Of a stretch of DNA of 33,232 bases, positions 23,757 through 32,077 are shown piece by piece (positions within the stretch are counted from its first letter, which is position 1; the number at the start of each line of letters is the position of its first letter). The notes beneath the pieces were generated by a model, which saw only the letters and a list, made by a program, of their open reading frames with translations, did not search any database and was not told the origin of the DNA. This DNA is from Candidatus Aminicenantota bacterium (GTDB lineage Bacteria; Acidobacteriota; Aminicenantia; S016-38). The position numbers and the translations under genes are program-made. The DNA lies in contig JALXBI010000118.1 of assembly GCA_026991555.1 (NCBI GenBank), forward strand, positions 1 to 33,232, written 5' to 3'.

Positions 23757-25078
23757 AAGGTGCATTTTTCTCTATTGTTTTGCTCCTGATAGGCTCAATT
23801 TTTTATGTTTTATTCAAAAGCTATAGTAAAAATAGGAACTTTATTTTTCCGCACATCTTATGGACCATGCTATTGATTTCCACATTTATCTTTAGGGTGA
23901 GAACCACCTCCCAATTAATAGAGAATCCTTTGGATACTGCAGGGATATTTAGGCTCACTACGATTCTTTTAGTTTTTACCCTTTCTTTCGTTTATATAGC
24001 ATTACATAAGTTTTCTGGCTTTCTCAGAAAAAGAGATTATCTTGTTTTAAGCATGTTAGCTTATCTTACCTTTGCGGCGATTTCCTTCGTTTATTCTCCT
24101 ATACCTAAATTAACCCTATATAAATCCTTCGAGCTATTGACGGAAATTCTGCTCTTGTTGGTTTTATTAAGGCCATTAAATTTAAGGATCATTAAAATTC
24201 AGTTTGACATAAATTATTATATACTCTTTTTCCTAATAGCCTCTGCTTGGTTTTGGGTTCCTTTTAAACCTCAGGAGGCGATAATCCGCCATGGATACTT
24301 AAACTTTATTCTAAGGGGCGCGTTCCCCCTGCAAGATGCTGACATGGTCACAGTCCATGCCGCTATCCTTTCAGTAGCTGCTTATGTAAGAAGCAGGTTC
24401 TCTGAAAGAAAAAATTTTTATAGAATACTTTTCATATTTTCTTTAACAACTATGTTTTTTGCCCAAGGACGAACTTCCATAGTGGGATTTCTGGTAGCGT
24501 TAGCATTCATTTTCTATCTGCTCAAGGATAAAAGCAAATTGTTACTTATGGTTACTTTAGCCTTGATTATAGCTAATTCGAAATCTATATATAATATTCT
24601 TTATTCTTATTTTTTAAAAGGCTCCTCCCCAAAACTTATAACGAACATAGGGGGAAGGTGGTTGCTTTGGAAAGCCGGCTGGAAGGCTTTCCTTACCTCT
24701 CCCATTATCGGACACGGCTTTGCTACAGGCTCAAGGATGGTGGCACAAAGCGTAGTGGGTTTTCTCATTTCTACTTACAATACATTTTTGGAAATATCCG
24801 TTAATACGGGAATTTTAGGATTAACGCTATTCAGCATTGCTTTTTTCGGAACTTTCTTTCAGCTGTGGAAATTCTATTCTAAAATAAATTCTAGCCTCCC
24901 AGGAAAAAATTACCTATTAGTCCGTTCGCTAATCTTGGAGAGTACCGGGATATTTATCGTGCTACTATTTAGGGCCACAACTTCTTTCTCTTTGGGAGAA
25001 CACGGAATAACCATGGCAATTTTCATGTCTTTGTTGGGCTTGGCTGAAGTTTTAAAATATAAAAAAATTAAACCATGA
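23753..25078 (+). CDS. O-antigen polymerase/ligase-family membrane protein, second copy
   Basis: A 441-residue protein with about eleven hydrophobic segments. The signature is IIGHGFATGSRM...STYNTFLEISVNTGILGL (~320-356), preceded by AQGRTSIVGFLVALAF; both match the O-antigen ligase/Wzy_C family. The His of the HxxNxxL core found in the first copy is replaced (TYNTFLE). It is visibly richer in A and T than the genes at both ends of the locus. With another member at 12804, one may be the polymerase and the other a ligase, or each may handle a different repeat unit. ATGA overlaps join it to both neighbours. Confidence 0.82.
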   Translation: MKGAFFSIVLLLIGSIFYVLFKSYSKNRNFIFPHILWTMLLISTFIFRVRTTSQLIENPLDTAGIFRLTTILLVFTLSFVYIALHKFSGFLRKRDYLVLSMLAYLTFAAISFVYSPIPKLTLYKSFELLTEILLLLVLLRPLNLRIIKIQFDINYYILFFLIASAWFWVPFKPQEAIIRHGYLNFILRGAFPLQDADMVTVHAAILSVAAYVRSRFSERKNFYRILFIFSLTTMFFAQGRTSIVGFLVALAFIFYLLKDKSKLLLMVTLALIIANSKSIYNILYSYFLKGSSPKLITNIGGRWLLWKAGWKAFLTSPIIGHGFATGSRMVAQSVVGFLISTYNTFLEISVNTGILGLTLFSIAFFGTFFQLWKFYSKINSSLPGKNYLLVRSLILESTGIFIVLLFRATTSFSLGEHGITMAIFMSLLGLAEVLKYKKIKP

Positions 25079-26325
25079 AAATCCTCCTTTCTGCTTATGC
25101 CTGTGAACCCGGGAAGGGTTCGGAACCAAGGCTTGGCTGGATGTGGGTGAAATATTTGTCTAAAAGGCACGAAGTATGGGTAATCACCAGGGCCAATAAT
25201 AAACCTTTAATAGAAGATGAACTCCGTAAAAACCCTACTACAAAAGCAAATTTCCTCTATTACGACCTTCCCCCATGGATAAGATTCTGGAAAAAAGGAA
25301 GGAGGGGCTATCACCTTTATTATTACCTTTGGCAAGTGGGCATATATTTTAAGTTCAAGGATTTCATAAAAAGGATGGATTTTCACATAATCCAGCACAT
25401 AACCTTCGGCAATAATTGGCAACCCAGCTTTCTTTCCCTGATAAATAAGAGCTTCATCTGGGGCCCTGTGGGAGGAGAAAATACCCCGTGGAAGATTTTT
25501 AAAATCCTTCCCTTAAGGGCGAAGATAAAAGAAGCATTCCGCGAAACCATGAGATTTATAGGTCATCATTTTGACCCATTCGTAAGGCTCACGGCAAAAA
25601 GGGCAAAGCTGATCCTTGATACTTCCTCCCGGTGGGCTCATTCACCTTACCCTAAAAAAGAAAGAAGCAAAATTGTGAAATTTTCCCAGAACGGGATTTC
25701 CCCTGAAGAATTGCCCTTCAGCCTTGATAAAATCCTGGAAACCAAAGAGAGAGGAACTTTCCGGATAGTCTTTATAGGGGAATTTGTTCATTGGAAGGGG
25801 ATATTGTTTGTAGCAGAAGCATTAAAGGATTTTGCAGCAAAGGTGGATAATGGATGGGAAGCAATCCTGGCAGGTTACGGTCCAGAATTCAAAAGGGTAA
25901 AGAAAATGTTAGAAAATTTAGGAGACAGAATAAAAATGCCCGGGAAAATAAGCATGCAAGAAGTTTGGAACACCCTCAGGGATTCCCATGTATTCATATA
26001 TCCATCCTTCCATCACGGACAATCCACCATAATAATGCAGGCTATGGCATGTGGTCTTCCAGTAATATGTATAGAAGGGGATGCCACAGCAGAAACTGTG
26101 GAAGAAGGGGCCGGAATAGTGGTCCCCCTTTCCACAAAAGAGAAAATAATAAAGGGTCTCAGTGAGGCTCTTCAGAAACTTTATCACAATAGGGAACTTG
26201 CTACGCAAATGGGCTTGAAGGCTCAAAGCCTGGTGTTTGAAAAATACTCATGGGAAAAGAAGGTGGAGCTTCTGGAAAAGATTTATGGACAGGTTATACA
26301 AAATGAAAATCCTCATAGTTCATAA
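25075..26325 (+). CDS. GT4 glycosyltransferase with altered EX7E motif
   Basis: A 416-residue GT-B enzyme. SAYACEPGKGSEPRLGWMW is the GGxG-like acceptor loop of one GT4 subgroup, and QHITFGNNWQPSF and WGPVGGENTP follow. The donor domain has FIGEFVHWKGILFVAEAL, LAGYGPEF and YPSFHHGQSTIIMQAMACGLPVI. In most GT4 enzymes the last segment has a Glu where this protein has Gln (MQAMACG), and the first Glu is also absent. The rest of the fold looks intact, so it may be active with other residues or be impaired. It overlaps the next gene by 23 bases. Confidence 0.85.
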   Translation: MKILLSAYACEPGKGSEPRLGWMWVKYLSKRHEVWVITRANNKPLIEDELRKNPTTKANFLYYDLPPWIRFWKKGRRGYHLYYYLWQVGIYFKFKDFIKRMDFHIIQHITFGNNWQPSFLSLINKSFIWGPVGGENTPWKIFKILPLRAKIKEAFRETMRFIGHHFDPFVRLTAKRAKLILDTSSRWAHSPYPKKERSKIVKFSQNGISPEELPFSLDKILETKERGTFRIVFIGEFVHWKGILFVAEALKDFAAKVDNGWEAILAGYGPEFKRVKKMLENLGDRIKMPGKISMQEVWNTLRDSHVFIYPSFHHGQSTIIMQAMACGLPVICIEGDATAETVEEGAGIVVPLSTKEKIIKGLSEALQKLYHNRELATQMGLKAQSLVFEKYSWEKKVELLEKIYGQVIQNENPHSS

Positions 26326-27475
26326 CTTCCACAGAAAGGGCTCTGCCAGCGGGGACGATGCGGTGGTAGAGAGGGAGCTTTCCCTGCTTAAAACCCATGG
26401 CCATGATGTTATGCTCTTTGCTAAGGAGAATTCGGAAATATACGAAGCCTCCCCCATAAGGAAGCTGAATCTCGCCATGAAAATTCCCTGGTCATGGGAG
26501 AACTACCGCAGTCTTCGCCGGCTCATCCGGGAATTCCGCCCGGACATAATCCATGTTCATAATTTCTTCCCCCTTATAACTCCGTCCGTTTACCTTGCAG
26601 CTTACCAGGAAGGAATTCCATTAATCCAATCGGTTCACGACTTCAGGTTCTTCTGCCCTGCAGCCTTCTTTTTCAGGAACGGGGAAATATGCCAGCAGTG
26701 TCCGGAGCGCGGGCTATGGCAGGCGGTGAAATATCGCTGTCTCAGGGGTTCTCTATCCCAGAGCCTTCTGGCAACCCTTGCGGTAAAAAAAGCAAGAAAG
26801 CTCCTCCCATATATTTCCACCTTCATAGTTTTTACGGAGTTTTCCAGGGAAAAACTTGCTGAAATGGGAATTGAGGATGAGAGGCTCTTCGTAAAACCAC
26901 ATTTCCTTCAGGATTCCAGCTGGGAAGGAAACCATAGGGGGGAATTTTTCCTCTTTGCCGGCCGGCTGGGAGAGGAAAAGGGAATAAGGGTTATCCTTAG
27001 GGCCTGGGAGAATCTTGGCCTTCCCCTGAAAATAGCAGGAAGCGGTCCCTTGGAGGAGTGGGTAAAATCAGAGAGCAGCCGTCTAAATCATGTGGAATTC
27101 TTGGGCTTTCTTCAGCCCCGGAAACTCCTGGAAAAGATAGAAAGGGCCTATGCCGTGATAATCCCCTCCATCTGGTATGAAACCTTCGGCCTTGCTGTCA
27201 TAGAATCCTATTCCCGGGGCACACCCGTTATAGCCTCAAGGGTAGGGGCCTTGGCCGACCTGGTCCAGGATGGCAAAACAGGGCTTCTTTTTGAAAGGGC
27301 AAATCCCCGGGACCTTGCGGAAAAGGCCCTGTGGCTATGGGAACATCCAGAAGAAAGGGACAGAATGGCAAGGGAGGCAAGGGAGGAGTTTGAGGAAAAA
27401 TACACCGCTGAAAGGAATTACAAAATTCTTATGGAAATTTATAATAAAGCCATAGAAAGGCACAGAAACCAATGA
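26303..27475 (+). CDS. GT4 glycosyltransferase with Cys-rich acceptor loop
   Basis: A 390-residue GT-B enzyme. The N-terminus MKILIVHNFH, the GSASGDD loop and DIIHVHNFFPLITPSVY match the family. HDFRFFCP, followed by ICQQCPERG and YRCLRGS, is a cysteine cluster found in one GT4 subgroup and may bind a metal. The donor domain has FAGRLGEEKGIRVILRAW and a complete EX7E in ETFGLAVIE. An upstream frame reaches 26237, but the family begins at MKILIVHN, so I chose ATG 26303. The end overlaps the next gene as ATGA. Confidence 0.9.
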   Translation: MKILIVHNFHRKGSASGDDAVVERELSLLKTHGHDVMLFAKENSEIYEASPIRKLNLAMKIPWSWENYRSLRRLIREFRPDIIHVHNFFPLITPSVYLAAYQEGIPLIQSVHDFRFFCPAAFFFRNGEICQQCPERGLWQAVKYRCLRGSLSQSLLATLAVKKARKLLPYISTFIVFTEFSREKLAEMGIEDERLFVKPHFLQDSSWEGNHRGEFFLFAGRLGEEKGIRVILRAWENLGLPLKIAGSGPLEEWVKSESSRLNHVEFLGFLQPRKLLEKIERAYAVIIPSIWYETFGLAVIESYSRGTPVIASRVGALADLVQDGKTGLLFERANPRDLAEKALWLWEHPEERDRMAREAREEFEEKYTAERNYKILMEIYNKAIERHRNQ

Positions 27476-28548
27476 GAGTGGCCATTATAGGTTCCCGGGG
27501 AATACCCGCCCGATACGGAGGGTTTGAGGTATTCGCTGAAAGGCTCGCTGAAAGGCTGCCCTCCATGGGTTTTGAGCTTGAGGTTTACTGCAAATGGGCT
27601 CTTAAAAAACACCATTTTAAAAGGGAGGGGGTTAAAAGGCATTTCCTTCCCTGCCCCTCCTCAACTTCCCTGGAAAAGCCCTGCCTGAGCAATCTCGCCA
27701 TGCTCAGGGCTTCCTTTACCGGGGTGGACGCCATCCTTCTCCTGGGGGTCTCCGGAACCCTTTTCATCCCCTTAGCCCGGCTCCTGGGGAAAAAAATCGT
27801 GCTGAATCCTGACGGCATTGAATGGAAAAGGGGAAAATGGAACGCCTTGGGGAGAAAAACCCTTAAATTTCTTGAAACCCTCGGGATAAGGTTCTCCCAC
27901 AGGGTAGTTGCCGATTCCATGGCCATAAAGGAATACATAAAGGAAAAATACGGGAAGGATAGCACATTCATCCCCTACGGTGCCGACCCTCCGGAGTTCT
28001 CTCAGGAAGATTGGGATTCGGTAAGGGAAAGATTTTCCTTGGCCCCAGGAGAATATTACATAGCAGTGGGAAGGGATGTTCCGGAGAATAATTTTCCCCT
28101 TATAATAGAGGGTTTCTTAGGCTCAAAAACCCGGAAAAAACTGGTGATGGTGAGCGACCTCGGCAATACATACCGCAGGTTTTCAGGGGAAAGAAGGATA
28201 GTTTTCACCGGGCCAATATACAAAAGGGGGGAGCTGTTCGCCCTCAGGGTAAATGCCTTCGCCCACATCCACGGACACAGCGTAGGGGGAACCAACCCCT
28301 CCCTTTTAGAAGCCATCTCCAGCGGGGCTCCTGTGCTGGCATACGATGTGGTTTTCAACCGGGAGGTTTTGGGAAGGGCTGGGCTTTTCTTCAAGACCCC
28401 TCAGCAGCTTTCTCAACTTATGGAATGGCTTGAGGAAAAGGGGGACGAATTCAGGAAGGGCTTGGACGAGTATTACCGGAAACTGCTCAGGGAGAGGTAT
28501 AACTGGGACCTGGTGGCTGAAAAATATGCCAGAATATTAAGGGAGTAG
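27472..28548 (+). CDS. DUF1972-type glycosyltransferase, probable rhamnosyltransferase
   Basis: A 358-residue GT-B enzyme whose N-terminal domain is the DUF1972 type: GSRGIPARYGGFEVFAERLA is its hallmark. LNPDGIEWKRGKWN and FIPYGAD follow, and the donor domain has the family-typical HGHSVGGTNPSLLEAISSGAPV. Relatives such as Cps2T/WchF add rhamnose in capsule synthesis. The dTDP-rhamnose genes begin three bases downstream, which supports a rhamnosyl donor. The four-base ATGA overlap with the preceding GT4 suggests coupling. Confidence 0.88.
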   Translation: MRVAIIGSRGIPARYGGFEVFAERLAERLPSMGFELEVYCKWALKKHHFKREGVKRHFLPCPSSTSLEKPCLSNLAMLRASFTGVDAILLLGVSGTLFIPLARLLGKKIVLNPDGIEWKRGKWNALGRKTLKFLETLGIRFSHRVVADSMAIKEYIKEKYGKDSTFIPYGADPPEFSQEDWDSVRERFSLAPGEYYIAVGRDVPENNFPLIIEGFLGSKTRKKLVMVSDLGNTYRRFSGERRIVFTGPIYKRGELFALRVNAFAHIHGHSVGGTNPSLLEAISSGAPVLAYDVVFNREVLGRAGLFFKTPQQLSQLMEWLEEKGDEFRKGLDEYYRKLLRERYNWDLVAEKYARILRE

Positions 28549-28550
28549 AA

Positions 28551-29417
28551 ATGCTGAAAATAGCCCTAATTGGAAGCAACGGTCAGCTCGGCTCTGACAT
28601 ACTGGAGGTTCTGAAGGGGGAAAACACCGTATTTCCCTTAACCCACAGGGACATTGAGATTTCGGACAAAAATTCGGTAAAAGGGGTTCTTGGGGAAATA
28701 AAACCGGAGGTGGTGATAAACACCGCTGCCTTCCACCATGTTCCCCGCTGCGAAAGGGAGCCTGAGAGGGCCTTTGTGGTAAATGCCCTGGGGGCAAGAA
28801 ACCTGGCGGAGGTATGCGAGGAAATAAACGCGGTGCTTTACCACATAAGCACCGATTATGTTTTTGACGGCAAGAAGAGGAGCCCCTACATAGAGGAGGA
28901 CACTCCCCGGCCCCTCAATGCCTACGGGATCACGAAATTGGCAGGGGAACATTTCATCCAGGCAATCTGGGAAAAGCACTATATTTTAAGGGTTTCCGGA
29001 CTTTACGGGAGGGTCCCGTGCAGGGCCAAGGGAGGGCGTAATTTCGTATTTCAGATGATAAAACTGGCTAAGGAAAAGGGAAAAGTGAGGGTGGTGGACG
29101 ACGAGATTCTAACCCCCACCCATACCTTGGAGGTGGCCCGTCAAATTAAAAGGCTTCTAAAGGAAGCTCCACCCTTCGGCATCTATCACGCCACCGCCGA
29201 AGGTCAATGCTCCTGGTATGAATTCGCAAGGGCCATATTTGATATTTCAGGGATACGGGTAAACTTGGAGAAGGCCCTTCCCGGGGAATTCTCCGCTGGA
29301 GTCTTGAGGCCAAAATATTCGGTTCTTGAGAACAGGAGGCTAAAAGAACTGGGCATAAACATTTTCAAGCACTGGAGGGATGCCTTAGAGGAGTTTTTAA
29401 GAATGGTGAGGGTTTGA
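28551..29417 (+). CDS. rfbD: dTDP-4-dehydrorhamnose reductase
   Basis: The last enzyme of dTDP-L-rhamnose synthesis, an extended-type short-chain dehydrogenase using NAD(P)H. The protein is 288 residues. GSNGQLGSDI near the N-terminus binds the nucleotide, STDYVFDG is a family marker, and the catalytic YxxxK is Y125-K129 (YGITK). The segment NTAAFHHVPRCEREPERAF replaces the more usual NAAAYTxVDxAE and resembles versions from thermophiles and archaea. GGGAG lies a few bases before the ATG. The other three genes of the pathway follow directly. Confidence 0.93.
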   Translation: MLKIALIGSNGQLGSDILEVLKGENTVFPLTHRDIEISDKNSVKGVLGEIKPEVVINTAAFHHVPRCEREPERAFVVNALGARNLAEVCEEINAVLYHISTDYVFDGKKRSPYIEEDTPRPLNAYGITKLAGEHFIQAIWEKHYILRVSGLYGRVPCRAKGGRNFVFQMIKLAKEKGKVRVVDDEILTPTHTLEVARQIKRLLKEAPPFGIYHATAEGQCSWYEFARAIFDISGIRVNLEKALPGEFSAGVLRPKYSVLENRRLKELGINIFKHWRDALEEFLRMVRV

Positions 29418-29451
29418 CTTGGCAAAGGATGTTGATAAGATTTTCAGGAAA

Positions 29452-30456
29452 ATGAAAACCTTATTGGTAACTGGAGGAGCGGGCTTTATAGGAAGCGAGC
29501 TGGTCCGCCAGGCGGTCTCCCGGGGTTACAGGGTAATTGTTCTGGACAAACTCACCTATGCTGGGGACCTGGAAAGGCTTGAGGGGGTTAAAGACCACAT
29601 AGTTTTTTACCAGGAGGACATCCGCTCCCCAGAGGCGGTGGAGAAGATTTTCCTCAGGGAAAGGCCTGAAATCATATTCCACTTGGCAGCAGAAAGCCAT
29701 GTGGACAGGAGCATTCTTGACCCATCCCCCTTTCTTTCCACCAATGTAGATGGCACCTCGGTTCTTTTAACCGCAGCCAGGAAATACGGGGTGGAAAAAT
29801 TTATCAACATGTCCACCGATGAGGTATACGGGGAACTTGGAGAGCGGGGAAAATTTACAGAAAAAAGTCCCCTGAATCCCAATTCCCCATATTCCGTGAG
29901 CAAAGCGGCGGCAGATATGCTGGGAAGGGCCTTTTTCCGCACCTACGGTCTTCCGGTGATAACCGTCCGGGCCTCCAACAATTATGGCCCCTGGCAATAT
30001 CCTGAGAAGTTCATCCCGGTGGTAATTCTAAAGGCTATACTTGACGAGAAAATTCCCATTTACGGGAAAGGGGAAAATATAAGAGAATGGCTCCATGTAA
30101 GTGATTGCGCCAGGGCCCTCCTGAAAATAATGGAGGAGGGACAGCCCGGAGAAATTTACAATGTGGGAAGCGGGGAAGAAAGGAGGAACATTGAGGTGGC
30201 AGAGGAAATCCTGAAGATAATGGGCAAGGGCCGGGAGCTCATAAACTTCGTTGAGGATAGACCGGGACACGATTTCCGCTATTCCTTGGACTGGGGAAAG
30301 ATAAAAAGAGAATTAGGATGGGAACCGACCGTAAAATTTGAGGAGGGGCTCAGCAAAACCGTCCGCTGGTATATGGAAAACAGGGACTGGCTAATGAGGA
30401 AAAGGGAGGCGTTGGAAAGCCTCTGGAGGAAGGTTTACAGGAGAGGTGAAAAATGA
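29452..30456 (+). CDS. rfbB: dTDP-glucose 4,6-dehydratase
   Basis: Converts dTDP-glucose to dTDP-4-keto-6-deoxyglucose with bound NAD. The protein is 334 residues from ATG 29452. TGGAGFIGSELVR (7-19) binds NAD; STDEVYG at 121-127 carries the Asp-Glu pair used for dehydration, and Y147-K151 (YSVSK) completes the active site. RASNNYGPWQYPEKFIP and DRPGHDFRYSLD are further markers. A TTG at 29419 would add 11 residues; I prefer 29452 because the family begins MKxLLVTGG, though the 34-base gap after rfbD then leaves only a weak AGGA before the start. Confidence 0.95.
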   Translation: MKTLLVTGGAGFIGSELVRQAVSRGYRVIVLDKLTYAGDLERLEGVKDHIVFYQEDIRSPEAVEKIFLRERPEIIFHLAAESHVDRSILDPSPFLSTNVDGTSVLLTAARKYGVEKFINMSTDEVYGELGERGKFTEKSPLNPNSPYSVSKAAADMLGRAFFRTYGLPVITVRASNNYGPWQYPEKFIPVVILKAILDEKIPIYGKGENIREWLHVSDCARALLKIMEEGQPGEIYNVGSGEERRNIEVAEEILKIMGKGRELINFVEDRPGHDFRYSLDWGKIKRELGWEPTVKFEEGLSKTVRWYMENRDWLMRKREALESLWRKVYRRGEK

Positions 30457-31517
30457 AGGGCCTTATTCTCAGCGGTGGTAGGGGAACCAGATTGAGGCCC
30501 CTTACCTATTCCCTGCCAAAACAGCTGGTCTCCGTGGCCAATAAACCAATTCTCCATTATGTGGTGGAAAATCTTCTCCAGGCAGGAATAGGGGAAATAG
30601 GAGTTATCATCTCCCCGGAAACCGGGGAGCAGATTAAAAAAAGCCTTATGGAGGCCGGATTCAAAGGGGCAAATTTCACATTTATCCTTCAGAAAGAGCC
30701 CCTGGGTCTTGCCCATGCCGTGAAGGTGGCAAGGGACTTTCTGGGAGAGGAAAGCTTCGTTATGTATTTGGGGGACAATCTAATAGGTTCGGGAATAAAT
30801 GACTTAGTAAAAGAATTTGCCGGGAAAAACCCCGATGCCCTTATTCTTCTCAAGGAGGTGGAAAATCCCCGTATGTTCGGTGTTGCGGAGGTGGGGGAAA
30901 ATGGGGAAATTTTAAGGCTTATAGAGAAACCGGAAAAACCTCCCTCCAACCTTGCCTTGGTGGGGGTTTACCTCTTTTCCCCGGCCATCCACCAGGCCAT
31001 TGACAGGATAAAACCCTCCTGGAGAGGGGAACTTGAAATAACCGACGCCATACAGGAACTCATAAACTCCGGGAAAAAAGTTCTTTATCACAAACTGGAA
31101 AGGTGGTGGCTGGATACGGGGAAAAAGGACGATATGCTCAGGGCGAACAGGGTGGTTCTTGACGAGCTTCAGGGAAGGAAGATAAAGGGAAGTGTGGAAA
31201 ACTCATTGCTGGAGGGCAGGATAATCGTGGAGGAAGGGGCCAGAATAAAAAACAGCAGGATAAGGGGACCGGTAATAATTGGAAGGGAAACCTTGGTGGA
31301 AAACTCCTTCATTGGTCCTTATACCAGCGTGGGAGACCGCTGCAAAATACTGAGGTCCACCATAGAGCATTCGGTGCTCCTGGGGGAGGTGGAGATTTCT
31401 GGGGTGGAAGGCCTTGAGGATTCCCTTATAGGAAGAAGAGCTAAGATTATCAGGGGCGCCGGGGTAAAAAAAGTCTTCAGGGTAATGATAGGGGATGATT
31501 CCATAGTGGAGATTTGA
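30453..31517 (+). CDS. rfbA: Glucose-1-phosphate thymidylyltransferase, long form
   Basis: Makes dTDP-glucose from dTTP and glucose-1-phosphate. The protein is 354 residues. The pyrophosphorylase signature LILSGGRGTRLRPLTYSLPK is at 4-23, YLGDNLIGSG holds the metal-binding Asp, and EKPEKPPSNLALVGVYLF and WWLDTGKKDD complete the sugar site. The last ~100 residues (KGSVENSLLEGRIIVEEGARI onward) form hexapeptide-type left-handed helix turns, which identifies the long RmlA group common in thermophiles, archaea and actinomycetes, not the ~290-residue E. coli type. ATGA overlaps link it to rfbB. Confidence 0.94.
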   Translation: MKGLILSGGRGTRLRPLTYSLPKQLVSVANKPILHYVVENLLQAGIGEIGVIISPETGEQIKKSLMEAGFKGANFTFILQKEPLGLAHAVKVARDFLGEESFVMYLGDNLIGSGINDLVKEFAGKNPDALILLKEVENPRMFGVAEVGENGEILRLIEKPEKPPSNLALVGVYLFSPAIHQAIDRIKPSWRGELEITDAIQELINSGKKVLYHKLERWWLDTGKKDDMLRANRVVLDELQGRKIKGSVENSLLEGRIIVEEGARIKNSRIRGPVIIGRETLVENSFIGPYTSVGDRCKILRSTIEHSVLLGEVEISGVEGLEDSLIGRRAKIIRGAGVKKVFRVMIGDDSIVEI

Positions 31518-31519
31518 AA

Positions 31520-32077
31520 ATGGCTAAGTTCACCTTTGAAAGGCTGGAAATCCCGGATTTGGTTCTACTAAAGCCTGAGGTCTTTGAGGATTCCAGGGGA
31601 TTTTTCATGGAAACCTACAATTACAGGGAGTTTGAGGCCTTCGGAATAAAGGACAATTTTGTCCAGGACAACCACTCCAGATCCATAAAAGGGGTTTTGA
31701 GGGGGCTTCATTACCAGTTGAAGGAGAGGGCCCAGGCGAAATTGGTCAGGGTGGTAAGGGGGGAAATTTTTGACGTGGCCGTGGATATAAGGAAGGGTTC
31801 CCCATATTACGGAAAATGGGTTGGTATGAGGCTTTCGGAGGAAAACAGGAAAATGCTTTACATCCCCGAAGGATTTGCCCACGGTTTCTGCGTTCTTTCT
31901 CCGGTGGCGGAGGTGCTGTATAAAACAACGGATTTTTACTCTCCGCAGCATGAAAGGGGGATAATATGGAACGACCCCGAACTCGCCATCAAATGGCCGG
32001 TAAGGAATCCCATCCTCTCCCCCAAGGACGAAAAATGGCCCCTTTTCAGAGATGCAGAAAATGACTTCACCTATTGA
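31520..32077 (+). CDS. rfbC: dTDP-4-dehydrorhamnose 3,5-epimerase
   Basis: Epimerises C3 and C5 of dTDP-4-keto-6-deoxyglucose. The protein is 185 residues of the RmlC cupin. FEDSRGFFMETYN at 22-34, QDNHSRS at 49-55 and GVLRGLHYQ (H64, the catalytic base) are typical, as are IPEGFAHGFCVLS and VLYKTTDFYSP. ATG 31520 has GGAG at 31508-31511, eight bases upstream; a TTG at 31514 overlapping the rfbA stop is the other option. The stop lies inside the end of the convergent epimerase gene, with an 11-base overlap, and no terminator is visible. Confidence 0.95.
   Translation: MAKFTFERLEIPDLVLLKPEVFEDSRGFFMETYNYREFEAFGIKDNFVQDNHSRSIKGVLRGLHYQLKERAQAKLVRVVRGEIFDVAVDIRKGSPYYGKWVGMRLSEENRKMLYIPEGFAHGFCVLSPVAEVLYKTTDFYSPQHERGIIWNDPELAIKWPVRNPILSPKDEKWPLFRDAENDFTY

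Noticed and set aside
26237-26302. Earlier start for the GT4 at 26303
   Set aside because: It would lie deep inside the previous gene, and the family N-terminus MKILIVHN matches ATG 26303.
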